Below, one piece after another: positions 32,613-43,182 of a stretch of DNA of 64,000 bases; position 1 is the stretch's first letter; each line of letters opens with the position of its first letter. Origin of the DNA: Guillardia theta CCMP2712 (taxonomy: Eukaryota; Cryptophyceae; Pyrenomonadales; Geminigeraceae); contig NW_005434520.1 in NCBI RefSeq assembly GCF_000315625.1, forward strand, positions 63,330-127,329, written 5' to 3'. Position numbers and translations under genes: made by a program. The notes beneath the pieces were generated by a model, which had not been told where the DNA came from, searched no databases, and saw nothing but the letters and a program-made list of their open reading frames with translations.

Positions 32613-33412
32613 ATGGCAGGGGAAGGAAGAGGGGAGGAAGAACTTTCCAACGCTGAAATTCGCGTTGCAAACGACCAACCCGTTGTCGAGATAGGACAGG
32701 AGATAACTGTGAAAAGTAAGATGTTTGGCCGTTTCAGGCCTGCAAAGAGCATTCTCATGGGCGTGCATAGATGCGATTGGAACTCCGTCGCGATAACTGG
32801 AAAGGTGATAGCGAAGTGTGGGAATGGTAGATGGATGGTTGATTGGTACTTGCCTGGTGAAAGAATGAAAATTAGCGTCTTGGAGAGTACCTTACGATCC
32901 ACATTGTTGCCTGGGGAAATGCCAAATTTGCAAAATTCTACCGTGCCAATGTTTCCGCTGCCCGCGATGTAGCCGCGTCCGATGACGCTGGCTCTAATGA
33001 TGTAGTGGTGTCTCATCATGACCCTGTCCCTATGCAAGGGGAATCAAACCATGAAAATGATTCCTCTTCGCCTATGACCATCAATTGCAATTTTGGAGAA
33101 AATGTCCTCGTTTGGCAGTTATCACCGACTGGTGTTGCAGAAGATCAACGACTGTCAAGTGGATTTGCAATGCGCAAAACTGTGATTCGCTGGACACCAG
33201 CTCTGCAGATCCTTGACGAGAAAACTCCATTTGATTGCTGGAAATTTCTGCTTCCGTGGAAGTATTTTTTCGGAGATTGCGACGAAACTGGATGTTGTTT
33301 GCTCTGGACGAACAATTCTTTGCCAGCAAATGTGAAACCGTTCACTGTACATGAATGGCTTCAGTTCATGGGTGTGCTGTTCATGAGAACTCTACATGAA
33401 GGCTACCTCTGA
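32613..33412 (+). pseudogene. piggyBac-like transposase N-terminal remnant, frameshifted
   Basis: Frame 1 (32,613 to about 32,910) encodes VVEIGQEITVKSKMFGRF and WMVDWYLPGERM; the sense then continues in another frame (AKFAKFYRANVSAARDVAA) through 33,412. The shift sits at a GGGG run near 32,912, consistent with one lost G. The second part has LDEKTPFDCWKFLLPW, LLWTNNSLPANVKPFTVHEW and LQFMGVLFM, like the segment preceding the catalytic core in piggyBac-type transposases (W.....T..EF..F+G+). The core is missing because satellite DNA begins at 33,404. Assignment is moderate. Confidence 0.45.
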
Positions 33413-33600
33413 GAGGGAAAGCACTACCCCCTCTAGGCTACGAGTACCACCCCTATATCACGTTTTCATAGAGAGCTGCCGTAACCGGTACCTGATGCTA
33501 GTGGTAGTGTGTGAAAAACGATACACCCGTTATATTATGCGGAGACTACCTACTACCCCCTCTAGGCTACGAGTGGTAGTGTGCCACCTTTTAGCGGTTT
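33404..33600 (+). repeat. About 155-bp satellite, block A
   Basis: One and a third units: ctctgagagggaaagcacta, then ccccctctaggctacgagta, then agagagctgccg, then ccggtacctgatgctagtgg, then ttatattatgcggagacta. Confidence 0.9.
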
Positions 33601-33786
33601 AGAGAGCAAGAACAGCTGCTCAAGATCATTGCGAGTCTTGTGGTTTTTGAACCTAGCAACTTGGCAACACAAGATGTGCACACTGTGACATAGTAGACAC
33701 ACTGGCAGGGCCATGGCACTTTCGAATGCTGGTCCGATCATCTCTCTTCGTCTATGGCATGATGAGCATGTTTTCAGTTCTTCGAC

Positions 33787-34007
33787 CAGACGACCCTCGC
33801 GACGTTGGATACTACAGCAGGCTGTTGACTGCTACCGAGCGCAATCATGACACGACGGACAGGGAACTCGTTGCTATCAAGGATACGCTTCTTTGTTTTC
33901 GTTTATATGCAAAAAAATCCCGAAGAGGCTGCGTCGGCTTCTCAAAGGGGAGGAACCGGCTCATTCACTGGCAGAAAGCAATACATCACGTTGATAACGA
34001 CATGTAG
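33787..34007 (+). pseudogene. Ty3/Gypsy-type RNase H fragment (copy 1)
   Basis: GYYSRLLTATERNHDTTDRE followed by LVAIKDTLLCFRLY matches the RNase H segment after reverse transcriptase in Ty3/Gypsy elements (YSRKLTxxERNYxxxxRELLAI). Flanking domains are absent, so it is a fossil carried in the duplicated unit. Confidence 0.7.
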
Positions 34008-34015
34008 ATCGTAGA

Positions 34016-34951
34016 CTACGCTTCACCGTATTCAACGATGTCTCCATTACTCAGCACGCACTTGCATTTCCCTTCCCCATCGACCAGCAGGACATCCAGG
34101 TTTTTCACGAACTTGCATTCTTGAAGTTTTGAGATCACGATCGCAAGCGCTTCTGCAAGCGGCGGTTCCCCTCCAACCACATACCCTGTGTAAATCTTAC
34201 CCGATACGTGCGGTCTGTGTAAAGGTTTTGAGATCTCGTGCATGAGGTTTTTAAGTTCTTTCTGAACAAAGTCTTCCTTCGCTGCGAAGCCAAAGTTTCG
34301 CAGCTTATTACAGACTTCTCTGCCATACATACTCAATGTCGTTTTGTCACGGCCTACAGTCAACAAATGCTCGTTCACAAACATCTCCAAACCTTTCGTG
34401 AGAGACAAGTCGCTCTTGTACTGTTGCATGGCGTTCTCAATCAGAGCTCGGTTGTTGGCTATGACCTTGACCCGCGATAATTCTTGGAGACTTTGCATCT
34501 CCTGTTGCAGCAATTGGCTCTTGAGATCTTTCAGCTGTGTTTCCTTTTCTGCAATGCGTATATCCTTTTCTTGAATGAATTTATCCTTTTCTGCAATGAG
34601 TTTATCCTTTTCTGCAATGAGTTTATCCTCGCGAGTCTTGAGATCTTTCAGCTGCGTTTCCTTTTCTGCAATGAGTTTATCCTCGCGAGTCTTGAGATCT
34701 TTCAGCTGTGTTTCCTTTTCTGCAATGAGTTTATCCTTCAGGGCAATGACTTCATCCTTGTGGGCAATTATGCTTGACTGCCACGGCCACCAGCTTGCTG
34801 ATCCTGTTGGGGACATGCTGAGGGGTCTTGACAGCGTGATCTGCCGTGACCTGTCCCAACCAACACTGTAGACCAGCTGCTTATCTCCTCCTAGTCTTCC
34901 TCTTCTTTTCTGCATGCTGAAACTCATTCCTCTCCCCAACATTTTCAACAT
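34016..34951 (-). CDS. Coiled-coil hypothetical protein, copy 1 (311 aa)
   Basis: Starts MLKMLGRGMSFSMQKRRGRL. The middle is a long coiled coil of repeated words (DKLIAEKETQLKDLKTRE, IAEKD). The C-terminal 150 residues are globular: FVNEHLLTVGRDKTTLSMYG, LMHEISKPLHRPHV, GYVVGGEPPLAEALAIVISK, VLLVDGEGKCKCVLSNGD. I do not recognise the family. A near-identical gene lies at 41,937-42,818. No intron. Proximity to an RNase H fossil and satellite suggests a mobile or amplified gene, but function is unknown. Confidence 0.55.
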   Translation of the reverse strand: MLKMLGRGMSFSMQKRRGRLGGDKQLVYSVGWDRSRQITLSRPLSMSPTGSASWWPWQSSIIAHKDEVIALKDKLIAEKETQLKDLKTREDKLIAEKETQLKDLKTREDKLIAEKDKLIAEKDKFIQEKDIRIAEKETQLKDLKSQLLQQEMQSLQELSRVKVIANNRALIENAMQQYKSDLSLTKGLEMFVNEHLLTVGRDKTTLSMYGREVCNKLRNFGFAAKEDFVQKELKNLMHEISKPLHRPHVSGKIYTGYVVGGEPPLAEALAIVISKLQECKFVKNLDVLLVDGEGKCKCVLSNGDIVEYGEA

Positions 34952-35004
34952 ATTCGAATGTTCTGCCAGAAGCCTCTTTGAGTTGAGTTTATATTGCCTA
35001 CTGT

Positions 35005-35355
35005 AGCCACCCCTATATACCCGCTATATTATGCGGAGACAACCTATCTCTGAGAGGGAAAGCACTACCCCCTCTAGGCTACGAGTACCACCCCTGTATC
35101 ATCTTTTCATAGAGAGCTGCCGCAAGCACCGGTACCTGATGCTAGTGGTGGTGTGTGAAAAACGATACACCCGTTATATTATGCGGAGACTACCTACCTG
35201 GTTTAGGCTCTGAGAGGGAAAGCACTACCCCCTCTAGGCTGCGAGTACCACCCCTGTATCATCTTTTCATAGAGAGCTGCCGCAAGCACCGGTACCTGAT
35301 GCTAGTGGTGGTGTGTGAAAAACTTCGATACACCCGTTATATAATGCGGAGACAA
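35005..35355 (+). repeat. About 155-bp satellite, block B
   Basis: Two near-complete units and a partial one. Its last unit is cut at cggagacaa by the MULE, and the array resumes at 40,591. Confidence 0.95.
35347..35355. repeat. MULE target site duplication, left
   Basis: cggagacaa, repeated exactly at 40,591-40,599. Nine bp is the usual MULE length. Confidence 0.9.
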
Positions 35356-35389
35356 GGGGTATTCGACAGAAACGCGCCCGAAATCTTGG
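35356..35389 (+). repeat. MULE terminal inverted repeat, left
   Basis: ggggtattcgacagaaacgc followed by gcccgaaatcttgg; pairs with 40,557-40,590. Confidence 0.93.
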
Positions 35390-35677
35390 GTGACAGATTA
35401 AAATCTTATCTATTTTAAAGCATATTCTCCTCTGCCTTAACCGGTCCAAACAAGGCAAAGACATCTAGAGGGGGTGGGTACTCTCTGGTACCAATTAATA
35501 ATTGTTAACAACCTTTTTAGGATTACGGTACCAAAAGTATTCTTGTATTCGACTACCCCTCCACTTCACTCTCACTACCCCCCATTACCCCCACCTCTCC
35601 TCAATCCACCACCCCCCCACCCTCCTTTGTCAGAGAACATCGGTTGTCACATGGGTGGTCGTCATACCCCAAACAGA

Positions 35678-35870
35678 CTACAGTACCCCCTCCTGGCAGC
35701 CTGACATACTATACGTAGGAGGGGTACTTCATCACGATTAGGAAAGTCTACAGTACCCCCTTGTGGCAGCCTGACATCCTATACCCAAGAGGGGTACTTC
35801 ATCACTTTGTTGGAAAGTCTACAGTACCCCCTTGTGGCAGCCTGACATACTATACCTAGGAGGGGTGCTA
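35678..35870 (+). repeat. 70-71 bp tandem repeat inside the MULE
   Basis: Three units beginning ctacagtaccccc at 35,678, 35,748 and 35,819, each with ggcagcctgacat and gaggggt. Lies between the left end and the 3' end of the transposase gene. Confidence 0.9.
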
Positions 35871-36232
35871 CATCCCCACTCCTCCCTCCTTCACTCGTCC
35901 CACATCGTCGCGGAGTATGTCATTCGCACACCAATGCTGCTAACACTGTTCAGTGTCGTACATTCTGGGGCACTGCGGCAAGCTCTGCAGTCATCTATAT
36001 CAGTTCATCAGACCATCTCTTCCTTGTCAGGACTACTCCCATTGACTTCCTCTCTGTTATGCCCATTGCACGTTGTCGGCAGGTTGTTGGTTTGACGATG
36101 GTGAACGCTATGATGGCAACTACTATCCTCCTGTCCCCAACACTCGTCCACGTGTGTTTATCTTCGAAGTACCTTTATCCTACCTTGCAATGCTAGTCTG
36201 GACTCTGCAAACTCCTCGTTTTAAGGCATCCA

Positions 36233-39200
36233 TCACTCCACGTTTACTTCTTCCCCTGATAAATACACCTTTGTCAACAACCTTTCCATCGCTTGCCGGA
36301 TCTCGTCTATGTCCCCTTGGCCAAATGTATTCACTGCCATGTTTCCAGACAGGCAGTCAGCTATTCCGCACAGAAATATGCCACATGACATGGAATCAGT
36401 TTGTCTCGGGATCTGTGTCAGGTGATTCAAACTCGGTGAATAACATTGGGCATTTGAAAATTCTCTACTGACCTGGTTCGAAGCCATGTATTCCTCCTGC
36501 CAAACCTCTCCTGCATCCAATCCCTCTTGCTGCCATTCATGTCGCAAGAAATCTATTCCACCCATCACGACACAAGGTATGCTTTTGTCAATAGAAGCGC
36601 ATACCTGCGACTATTCCCATGTACGCCGATGGTGTGTCATGTCTAGGATCATACATCCTGCCAATCCATCATCATTCCACATCCAATGCATTTCTCAATG
36701 TGTCCACACTCACCTTATCACCTTCGTCAGGGGCTCTACAACCATCAAAGACCAATGCACTCCTTGAATCCTCCCCGAGCCGTCCTTGTTCAGCTCACCC
36801 GTGTTGACAGGGATCAAAATTTGCTTGTAATTGGACCACGTCCCAGCTGGAAACCATCGTCGTAACGAGTTGTAACCCTCAGTCACCTCGTCGTTCGACT
36901 GTCATGTCACATTAGAATGATTGTAATGTAGCAATCACTTGCTACCTTGGCAAGTTCGTGATTTAGCCTCAACTTTGTGAAGAAGAACGTTGAAACAATG
37001 AAGCTGTTTCCTTGTCCAACCTCTCCCTGCTTTCCTCTCAATCGACGATTGTCCATTTCGCGTACGATTAGCAACTGTAAGAATGCATTGATGGCCTCGT
37101 CTCGTACCCATTCACCTGGTTGCAATACTTTGACATCCTCCTGTGACAGAGTTGATCGTGAGATCACATACACACGTTTGTGTGTAAGATATTGCATCAC
37201 AACATTCCTGCTGTACTGCTCTGTGCCGATCCATTTCTTCAGATACTCGCACCTTACATCTGTATCAAGTCGACGTGATAACGTTGACGGTCCTTCCTGT
37301 CCCAAATCTTCACCTTCCTCGGCTTCTTTCGACATTCCCGATACTTCCTGTCCTGTATGTTGTCCATTCCGGAGGTTTAATTCGGTTGGCGGGGCATGGA
37401 GTACCTCCTTAGGTGCATTCTCTTCTTGTGCTTCATGTGTAGCCTTGTCTTTCTTCTCGCAAGTCCGTACATTATGTCCGACCTCCCCACAGTATCCGCA
37501 TGATCTTTGTCGTTTTGGTGGAAGTTCGCTAAATCCCTCAGTGTTGGCAATGTCATCATCAGTCATGTTACAGCCAGTCAATGAGCGTTTGTTCGATGAA
37601 CCATATTGCTTCCTCTCTGACAACCCCTGATTCGGTATTCTGCCTTTCGGTCGGCCTGTGCGCTTAGGTTTACGCGGGGGAGTATCCAACTTTGCATCTT
37701 CATTGCGAGGAAGCGGTATGTCGTCTTGATGAGGAATAGATTGTCCAAATTCAAAGTCTTCGTGTTGAAAAGCGGCATGGAGAGTATCCCCCAACCAGAC
37801 TTTGTCGTACAATGATGTGATGAGCTGTTTACCACTTGTCTTCCCCTTGTGTATCTTGTTGTAAACTGCTATTGCATGCTTACAAGCTCTGCCCGTCTGC
37901 TCCCATTGCCAGCAAGGCCTGCATTGTCGTTTGCTCAGACTCACGAATGACATAACTTTGTTCGACTGAGCAGTCCGCACTGTGACTGTCGTCATTCCTT
38001 CATTGCCAACAGCATCTGGTATCACACATCTGGTGCTTGCCGTGCATGCCTTGTCGTGTTCCTGCAAGACTTTGTTGCATAGGAACAGACTAGGCTGTTC
38101 CCCTGGTGGTGGATTGTAATTATGGTATAATTTCTGAAGTATTTCCATCCAACGCTCAGCGAGTATCTGGAAAAATCTCAATGGATCAGATGATCTGGAC
38201 AGATTATGACGGAGTCTTGCATTTTCACTTTCAGTATTGTTGTTGCATCGTATTCCATAAGTCCTGATGTAAGATCCTCGGTTGCCAGAAGCATCTTTTG
38301 GCTCTTTGCATTGCGCATACCTTGCCTGCTCCAAGTCAATGTCGCACAATCATACAACCTAGTGCTTACCCAACACTTATGGTCTATAGCATTGAGGTAA
38401 TCATGTGCCACTGGGTTGTGCTCTTTCAGGTTTGCCATAGCATCTTCGAATCGGCGCAAAGTCACTGCAGACTAAGACGTGTGAACGACTCGGACAAGTG
38501 ATCGGTTTGTCAACTGACCTGTGCTTGCCAGAAGAATGGTTGAGTGGCAGGACAAGTGCCTTTCCCATTGGTGGTGAGGCAAGGAGCACGGTGTTCTGTG
38601 AAGATATGTGACCAATATCTATTGAAATCCATCACGATGATGATACCTTTGCAATGTTGGTTGATGTTGCAGAGCAAGTGGAAGCAACAGAAGATAACAT
38701 CGGCTTCAGGCATAGCACGTCGCACTCCCGCCAGGATAGCCTTCCCCCGGTCGGAGATAATAGTCAAAGGCCCCGAGTCGCGAGACAACCATTCGTTCAA
38801 TCCCGTGGCCTTCAGCTGGTCCCACATGAACGCAGTATTTTCTTCTGTCTCGTCACCAACCACGGAGCCTTCTTCTTTCCACGAAGCAAACACACCTGTT
38901 AGCTGTGTTGGTGAAGGAAGGCAAGATGGGAAGAAGTATCAGAAGATACCTACTGCGAGAGGGATGATGGTATTAGTTCCCAACCTTGCTTCAATCACCA
39001 TGATTTTGCCAGAATACCACCTATGTAGAATCATCACACCACAACATACACGGGAAACAAGAAGATTGAAGGGGGGAACCTGTGTGTGATGTGACAGAAG
39101 TCCTGTCCTAGAAAGCGCAGACCAATAGTCTTCACCAAATGGATCATGGTTCCATTCGCAAGGAATGCTCCACGAAACGAATTGCCCCTGCTGGAAGGCA

Positions 39201-40329
39201 TGGGTGACATGACAACTCCGCGACTTCCCTTGTTCAAGGAGGTATATTCCTCCATCCAGTTCTCCAGAAGGAGATAGGATTCTCGATATTCGTCCCAAGA
39301 TCCACTTTCAACCTGTGATCGAGCTTTGAATATAGTTGCAAGACTAGCATCTACACCCAATTCAGACTTGATCGCAACTTGCAACTCCTTAGCGGTCATA
39401 CGGGTTTGATGCAAACCACCGCCATCTCCAATCGAAGTGGATAGCAAGGAACGAAAGTATTCGTTGTTCACCAAGAATCGTATAGTACCCGTTCCCACTG
39501 AAGTACACATGGGTTTGCAATGTCGAGTAATGCTATTCTCGACATCTATATACCAGTAACTCTTATATCTCTGAGCAAGGCTCACAGATTTTTTGGCTAC
39601 CAACCGGTACCTGTCCACCCACATTTACAGGAGATACGTGTTCTCACCGAAAGGTTACCTGCATCCTTCACACGTACACAGGATCAGATATGATTTAAAT
39701 CCTGAGGGAGCTCGTTGAACACGAACACCCTTGTTCCCATTAAGAAAGTTGATTTCTTGTACATAAGACGTACACTGTTTACGTTTGAGGAAATGTTTGC
39801 CTTGAAGCTTGGAAGCATGACATACGGCGGGGACAATGGCGGATGGAGTTGCGTATAGCATTGCGTCGACAGGGGACTGAAGGGGCGGGGCAGGGGCTGG
39901 TGATATGGAATGCATCGCAGAAGAACCATACTTGTTCCCGGACTGCACAGGACGAAGAGAGCCTTGCTGAAAATCATCGTCTGACATATCCTCTGTATCA
40001 AGAGAACTGCCTATGTCATTACAATCAGGTGGGCCAGCCTTACTATCAAAAGGCATATGCTGTGATGTATCATCATCACCTACTTGAAGACCTGCCAGTA
40101 CTGTTGTGTGACTAACATTGACCGTGGCGGGAGAAGTAGGCATAGATTGGTCTGCCAGTTCATGATAAAGACGACTAGCCGCTTCCACGAGGTTCCCGTC
40201 AAGCCTCCATCCCACGAGTTGATGTCCCTTCGAGATAACTTGACCTATACGAAGGTTGGAGGAAAGCCCCAGCTGAGAACGTATGGTTTCAACATGGTGC
40301 ATGAACGATGTGGGATGCAGAGCTGCCAT
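36233..40329 (-). CDS. MULE transposase with SWIM and CCHC fingers fused to a Ulp1-type cysteine protease
   Basis: Minus-strand gene in several exons. The N-terminal part (40,329-39,655) is unstructured and ends SGFKSYLILCTCEGC. Next (39,624-39,100): TAKELQVAIKSELGVDASLA and LRFLGQDFCH (first Asp). Then VIEARLGTNTIIPLAVG, PLTIISDRGKAILAGVRRAM (second Asp) and CCFHLLCNINQHCKG, the MULE core. The frame at 38,349-36,907 holds the SWIM finger (CRPCWQWEQTGRACKH) and a CCHC knuckle (CGYCGEVGHNVRTC), and runs without a break into a Ulp1-like start (LQPGEWVRDEAINAFLQLL). GVHWSLMVVEP (His, about 36,745) and IPRQTDSMSCGIFLCG (Gln, Cys; 36,440-36,380) supply the catalytic residues of clan CE peptidases. 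Splice sites between blocks were not all resolved; a small frameshift near 36,800 is possible. Confidence 0.75.
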
Positions 40330-40556
40330 GGCGCGGCGTCCGCGGCGTGCTGGAATGGCCAGATTTGTTGGCGGGAAAGTAGTACCAAGTTGGAGAGTTT
40401 GTACGGGGTCGTACTACGGTACCTTAGCAATAATTGTTTGTAAAGGGCAAATGTAACTTAAATTAGTACCGAGTTTGCTATTTTCATACTGTTTAAAATA
40501 ATCCAAGAAGCGTTACTATCCAAACAATTTGTACTATTTATCCAATTGTCCTATAT

Positions 40557-40590
40557 CCATGATTTTGGACGCGTTTCTGTCGAATACCCC
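40557..40590 (-). repeat. MULE terminal inverted repeat, right
   Basis: Reverse complement starts ggggtattcgacagaaacgc and matches the left end. Confidence 0.93.
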
Positions 40591-41013
40591 CGGAGACAAC
40601 CTACCTCTGAGAGGGAAAGCACTACCCCCTCTAGGCTACGAGTACCACCCCTGTATCATCTTTTCATAGAGAGCTGCCGCAAGCACCGGTACCTGATGCT
40701 AGTGGTAGTGTATGAAAAACTTCGATACAACCGTTGTATTATGCGGAGACTACCTACCTCTGAGAGGGAAAGCACCGTAGTACCCCCTCTAGGCTACGAG
40801 TACCACCCCTGTATCATCTTTTCATAGAGAGCTGCCGCAAGCACCGGTACCTGATGCTAGTGGTGGTGTGTGAAAAACTTCGATACAACCGTTATATAAT
40901 GCGGAGACTACCTACCTCTGAGAGGGAAAGCACTACCCCCTCTAGGCTGCGAGTACCACCCCTGTATCATCTTTTCATAGAGAGCTGCCGCAAGCACCGG
41001 TACCTGATGCTAG
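40591..41013 (+). repeat. About 155-bp satellite, block C
   Basis: Two full units and a partial third, which stops at gatgctagcaacttgg where duplicated unit copy 2 begins. Its first 9 bp are the right copy of the MULE target duplication. Confidence 0.95.
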
Positions 41014-41706
41014 CAACTTGGCAACACAAGATGTGCACACTGTGACATAGTAGACACACTGGCAGGGCCATGGCACTTTCGAATGCTGGTCCGATCATCT
41101 CTCTTCGTCTATGGCATGATGAGCATGTTTTCAGTTCTTCGCCGCTGGAAGCCTCGGTGGGGCACAACATAGCTTTGCCCGCCAAAAAATTGATTTGAAT
41201 TTTCTCGTGACATTCCGGCTGCCATGGCATGCAGCCCCCCCTAAATTCCCCGCCATAGCGCCCCGAACGCACTCAGTGCTGCATGGAGGCACGATGCCAT
41301 GATGCCAATGATGATGCTGAGGCGGGGGGGTATTGCTCGTGGAGGCCCTTCCTTAAGCAGCTCAACGTCTACCTTGCTCGCTTCAAGGACTGGAAAGTCC
41401 CGGACGAGTACAAGCTCACCGAGCGCATCAATCGCCCTCTACCGCGCGGAGTCACACATCAGCCCTGACGCCCAGGAGAGCAGATCGAGGCTCGCAGAGC
41501 TACCGTCCTCGACGAATGCGTCCGGGCTGTCTTCGCTGCCCGGCCGGATAACCAACGAGCAGCTGGCACACGAGCTGCTGCTGTGCATTGATGTATTCTC
41601 GTTGACTACTTGCATGTTATTCTGACCTGCTGCAATCCTGTCTGCGTACTCTCTGAAATGAATCATTTCAGCCTATATTTTAGCCAGTGATTCCTCATTC
41701 GCGCGA

Positions 41707-41928
41707 CCAGACGGCCCTCGCGACGTTGGATACTACAGCAGGCTGTTGACTGCTACCGAGCGCAATCATGACACGACGGACAGGGAACTCGTTGCTATCA
41801 AGGATACGCTTCTTTGTTTTCGTTTATATGCAAAAAAATCCCGAAGAGGCTGCGTCGGCTTCTCAAAGGGGAGGAACCGGCTCATTCACTGGCAGAAAGC
41901 AATACATCACGTTGATAACGACATGTAG
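41707..41928 (+). pseudogene. Ty3/Gypsy-type RNase H fragment (copy 2)
   Basis: Same fragment as in copy 1 with minor changes; begins after the 564-bp segment. Confidence 0.7.
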
Positions 41929-41936
41929 ATCGTAGA

Positions 41937-42818
41937 CTACGCTTCACCGTATTCAACGATGTCTCCATTACTCAGCACGCACTTGCATTTCCCTTCCCCA
42001 TCGACCAGCAGGACATCCAGGTTTTTCACGAACTTGCATTCTTGAAGTTTTGAGATCACGATCGCAAGCGCTTCTGCAAGCGGCGGTTCCCCTCCAACCA
42101 CATACCCTGTGTAAATCTTACCCGATACGTGCGGTCTGTGTAAAGGTTTTGAGATCTCGTGCATGAGGTTTTTAAGTTCTTTCTGAACAAAGTCTTCCTT
42201 CGCTGCGAAGCCAAAGTTTCGCAGCTTATTACAGACTTCTCTGCCATACATACTCAATGTCGTTTTGTCACGGCCTACAGTCAACAAATGCTCGTTCACA
42301 AACATCTCCAAACCTTTCGAGAGAGACAAGTCGCTCTTGTACTGTTGCATGGCGTTCTCAATCAGAGCTCGGTTGTTGGCTATGACCTTGACCCGCGATA
42401 ATTCTTGGAGACTTTGCATCTCCTGTTGCAGCAATTGGCTCTTGAGATCTTTCAGCTGTGTTTCCTTTTCTGCAATGCGTATATCCTTTTCTTGAATGAA
42501 TTTATCCTTTTCTGCAATGAGTTTATCCTTTTCTGCAATGAGTTTATCCTCGCGAGTCTTGAGATCTTTCAGCTGTGTTTCCTTTTCTGCAATGAGTTTA
42601 TCCTTCAGGGCAATGACTTCATCCTTGTGGGCAATTATGCTTGACTGCCACGGCCACCAGCTTGCTGATCCTGTTGGGGACATGCTGAGGGGTCTTGACA
42701 GCGTGATCTGCCGTGACCTGTCCCAACCAACACTGTAGACCAGCTGCTTATCTCCTCCTAGTCTTCCTCTTCTTTTCTGCATGCTGAAACTCATTCCTCT
42801 CCCCAACATTTTCAACAT
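41937..42818 (-). CDS. Coiled-coil hypothetical protein, copy 2 (293 aa)
   Basis: Identical to copy 1 except for loss of one 18-residue coiled-coil unit (KLIAEKETQLKDLKTRED) and one Thr-to-Ser change (SLSKGLEMF). The reading frame is kept. Conservation of an open frame in both copies suggests recent duplication, selection, or both. Confidence 0.55.
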   Translation of the reverse strand: MLKMLGRGMSFSMQKRRGRLGGDKQLVYSVGWDRSRQITLSRPLSMSPTGSASWWPWQSSIIAHKDEVIALKDKLIAEKETQLKDLKTREDKLIAEKDKLIAEKDKFIQEKDIRIAEKETQLKDLKSQLLQQEMQSLQELSRVKVIANNRALIENAMQQYKSDLSLSKGLEMFVNEHLLTVGRDKTTLSMYGREVCNKLRNFGFAAKEDFVQKELKNLMHEISKPLHRPHVSGKIYTGYVVGGEPPLAEALAIVISKLQECKFVKNLDVLLVDGEGKCKCVLSNGDIVEYGEA

Positions 42819-43016
42819 ATTCGAATGTTCTGCCAGAATATAGAAAGAATAGCACGGATTCTATATGGAGCCCTTTCTTTTACTTAAAGTTGAGTAAACT
42901 TTCTTAGTTAAGTAACGTTCACAATGCAGGAAGCACAATGAAGAGCATCGACGCCGCCCTAGAGCAAGGATGATGGTGTTCTACATCCGATCACGTCTTA
43001 GGATCATTCTAGGCAT

Positions 43017-43182
43017 AGTTGTGCATTACTTCTACACATCTTTCAATCATGATAAGGATAGAAAACCTTTCATGTTAGAGAAGAACATGGTCTGAAAAAT
43101 AGTTGCGCATTACTTCTACACATCTTTCAATCATGATAAGGATAGAAAACCTTTCATGTTAGAGAAGAACATGGTCTGAAGA
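43017..43182 (+). repeat. 84-bp tandem duplication
   Basis: Two units starting agttg(t/c)gcattacttc at 43,017 and 43,101, almost identical, in non-coding DNA between the duplicated unit and the recombinase remnant. Confidence 0.9.

Larger units (their letters stand above)
33653..34971. repeat. Duplicated unit, copy 1
   Basis: Direct repeat of 41,010-42,838, near-identical. Starts at ctagcaacttggcaac and ends at ttctgccagaa. Copy 2 has a 564-bp insertion and a 54-bp deletion relative to this copy. Contains an RNase H fossil and a coiled-coil gene. Confidence 0.95.
35356..40590. mobile_element. Mutator-like element (MULE), complete, 5,235 bp
   Basis: Bounded by terminal inverted repeats ggggtattcgacagaaacgc... 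at 35,356-35,389 and its reverse complement at 40,557-40,590 (about 31 of 34 bp match), and by the 9-bp target duplication. It sits inside a satellite unit: the bases before and after rejoin to an uninterrupted unit when the element is removed. Transposase gene on the minus strand. Confidence 0.93.
41010..42838. repeat. Duplicated unit, copy 2
   Basis: Direct repeat of 33,653-34,971. It holds an extra 564 bp at 41,142-41,705 not present in copy 1, and lacks 54 bp of the coiled-coil coding repeat. Confidence 0.95.

Noticed and set aside
35678-35870. CRISPR-like spaced repeats
   Set aside because: Units are contiguous 70-71 bp tandem copies with no unique spacers, inside a eukaryotic MULE.
33653-42838. 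The two 1.3-1.8 kb direct repeats as LTRs of one element
   Set aside because: No TG...CA ends or target duplication, coding genes inside the repeats, and satellite plus a MULE between them rather than gag-pol.
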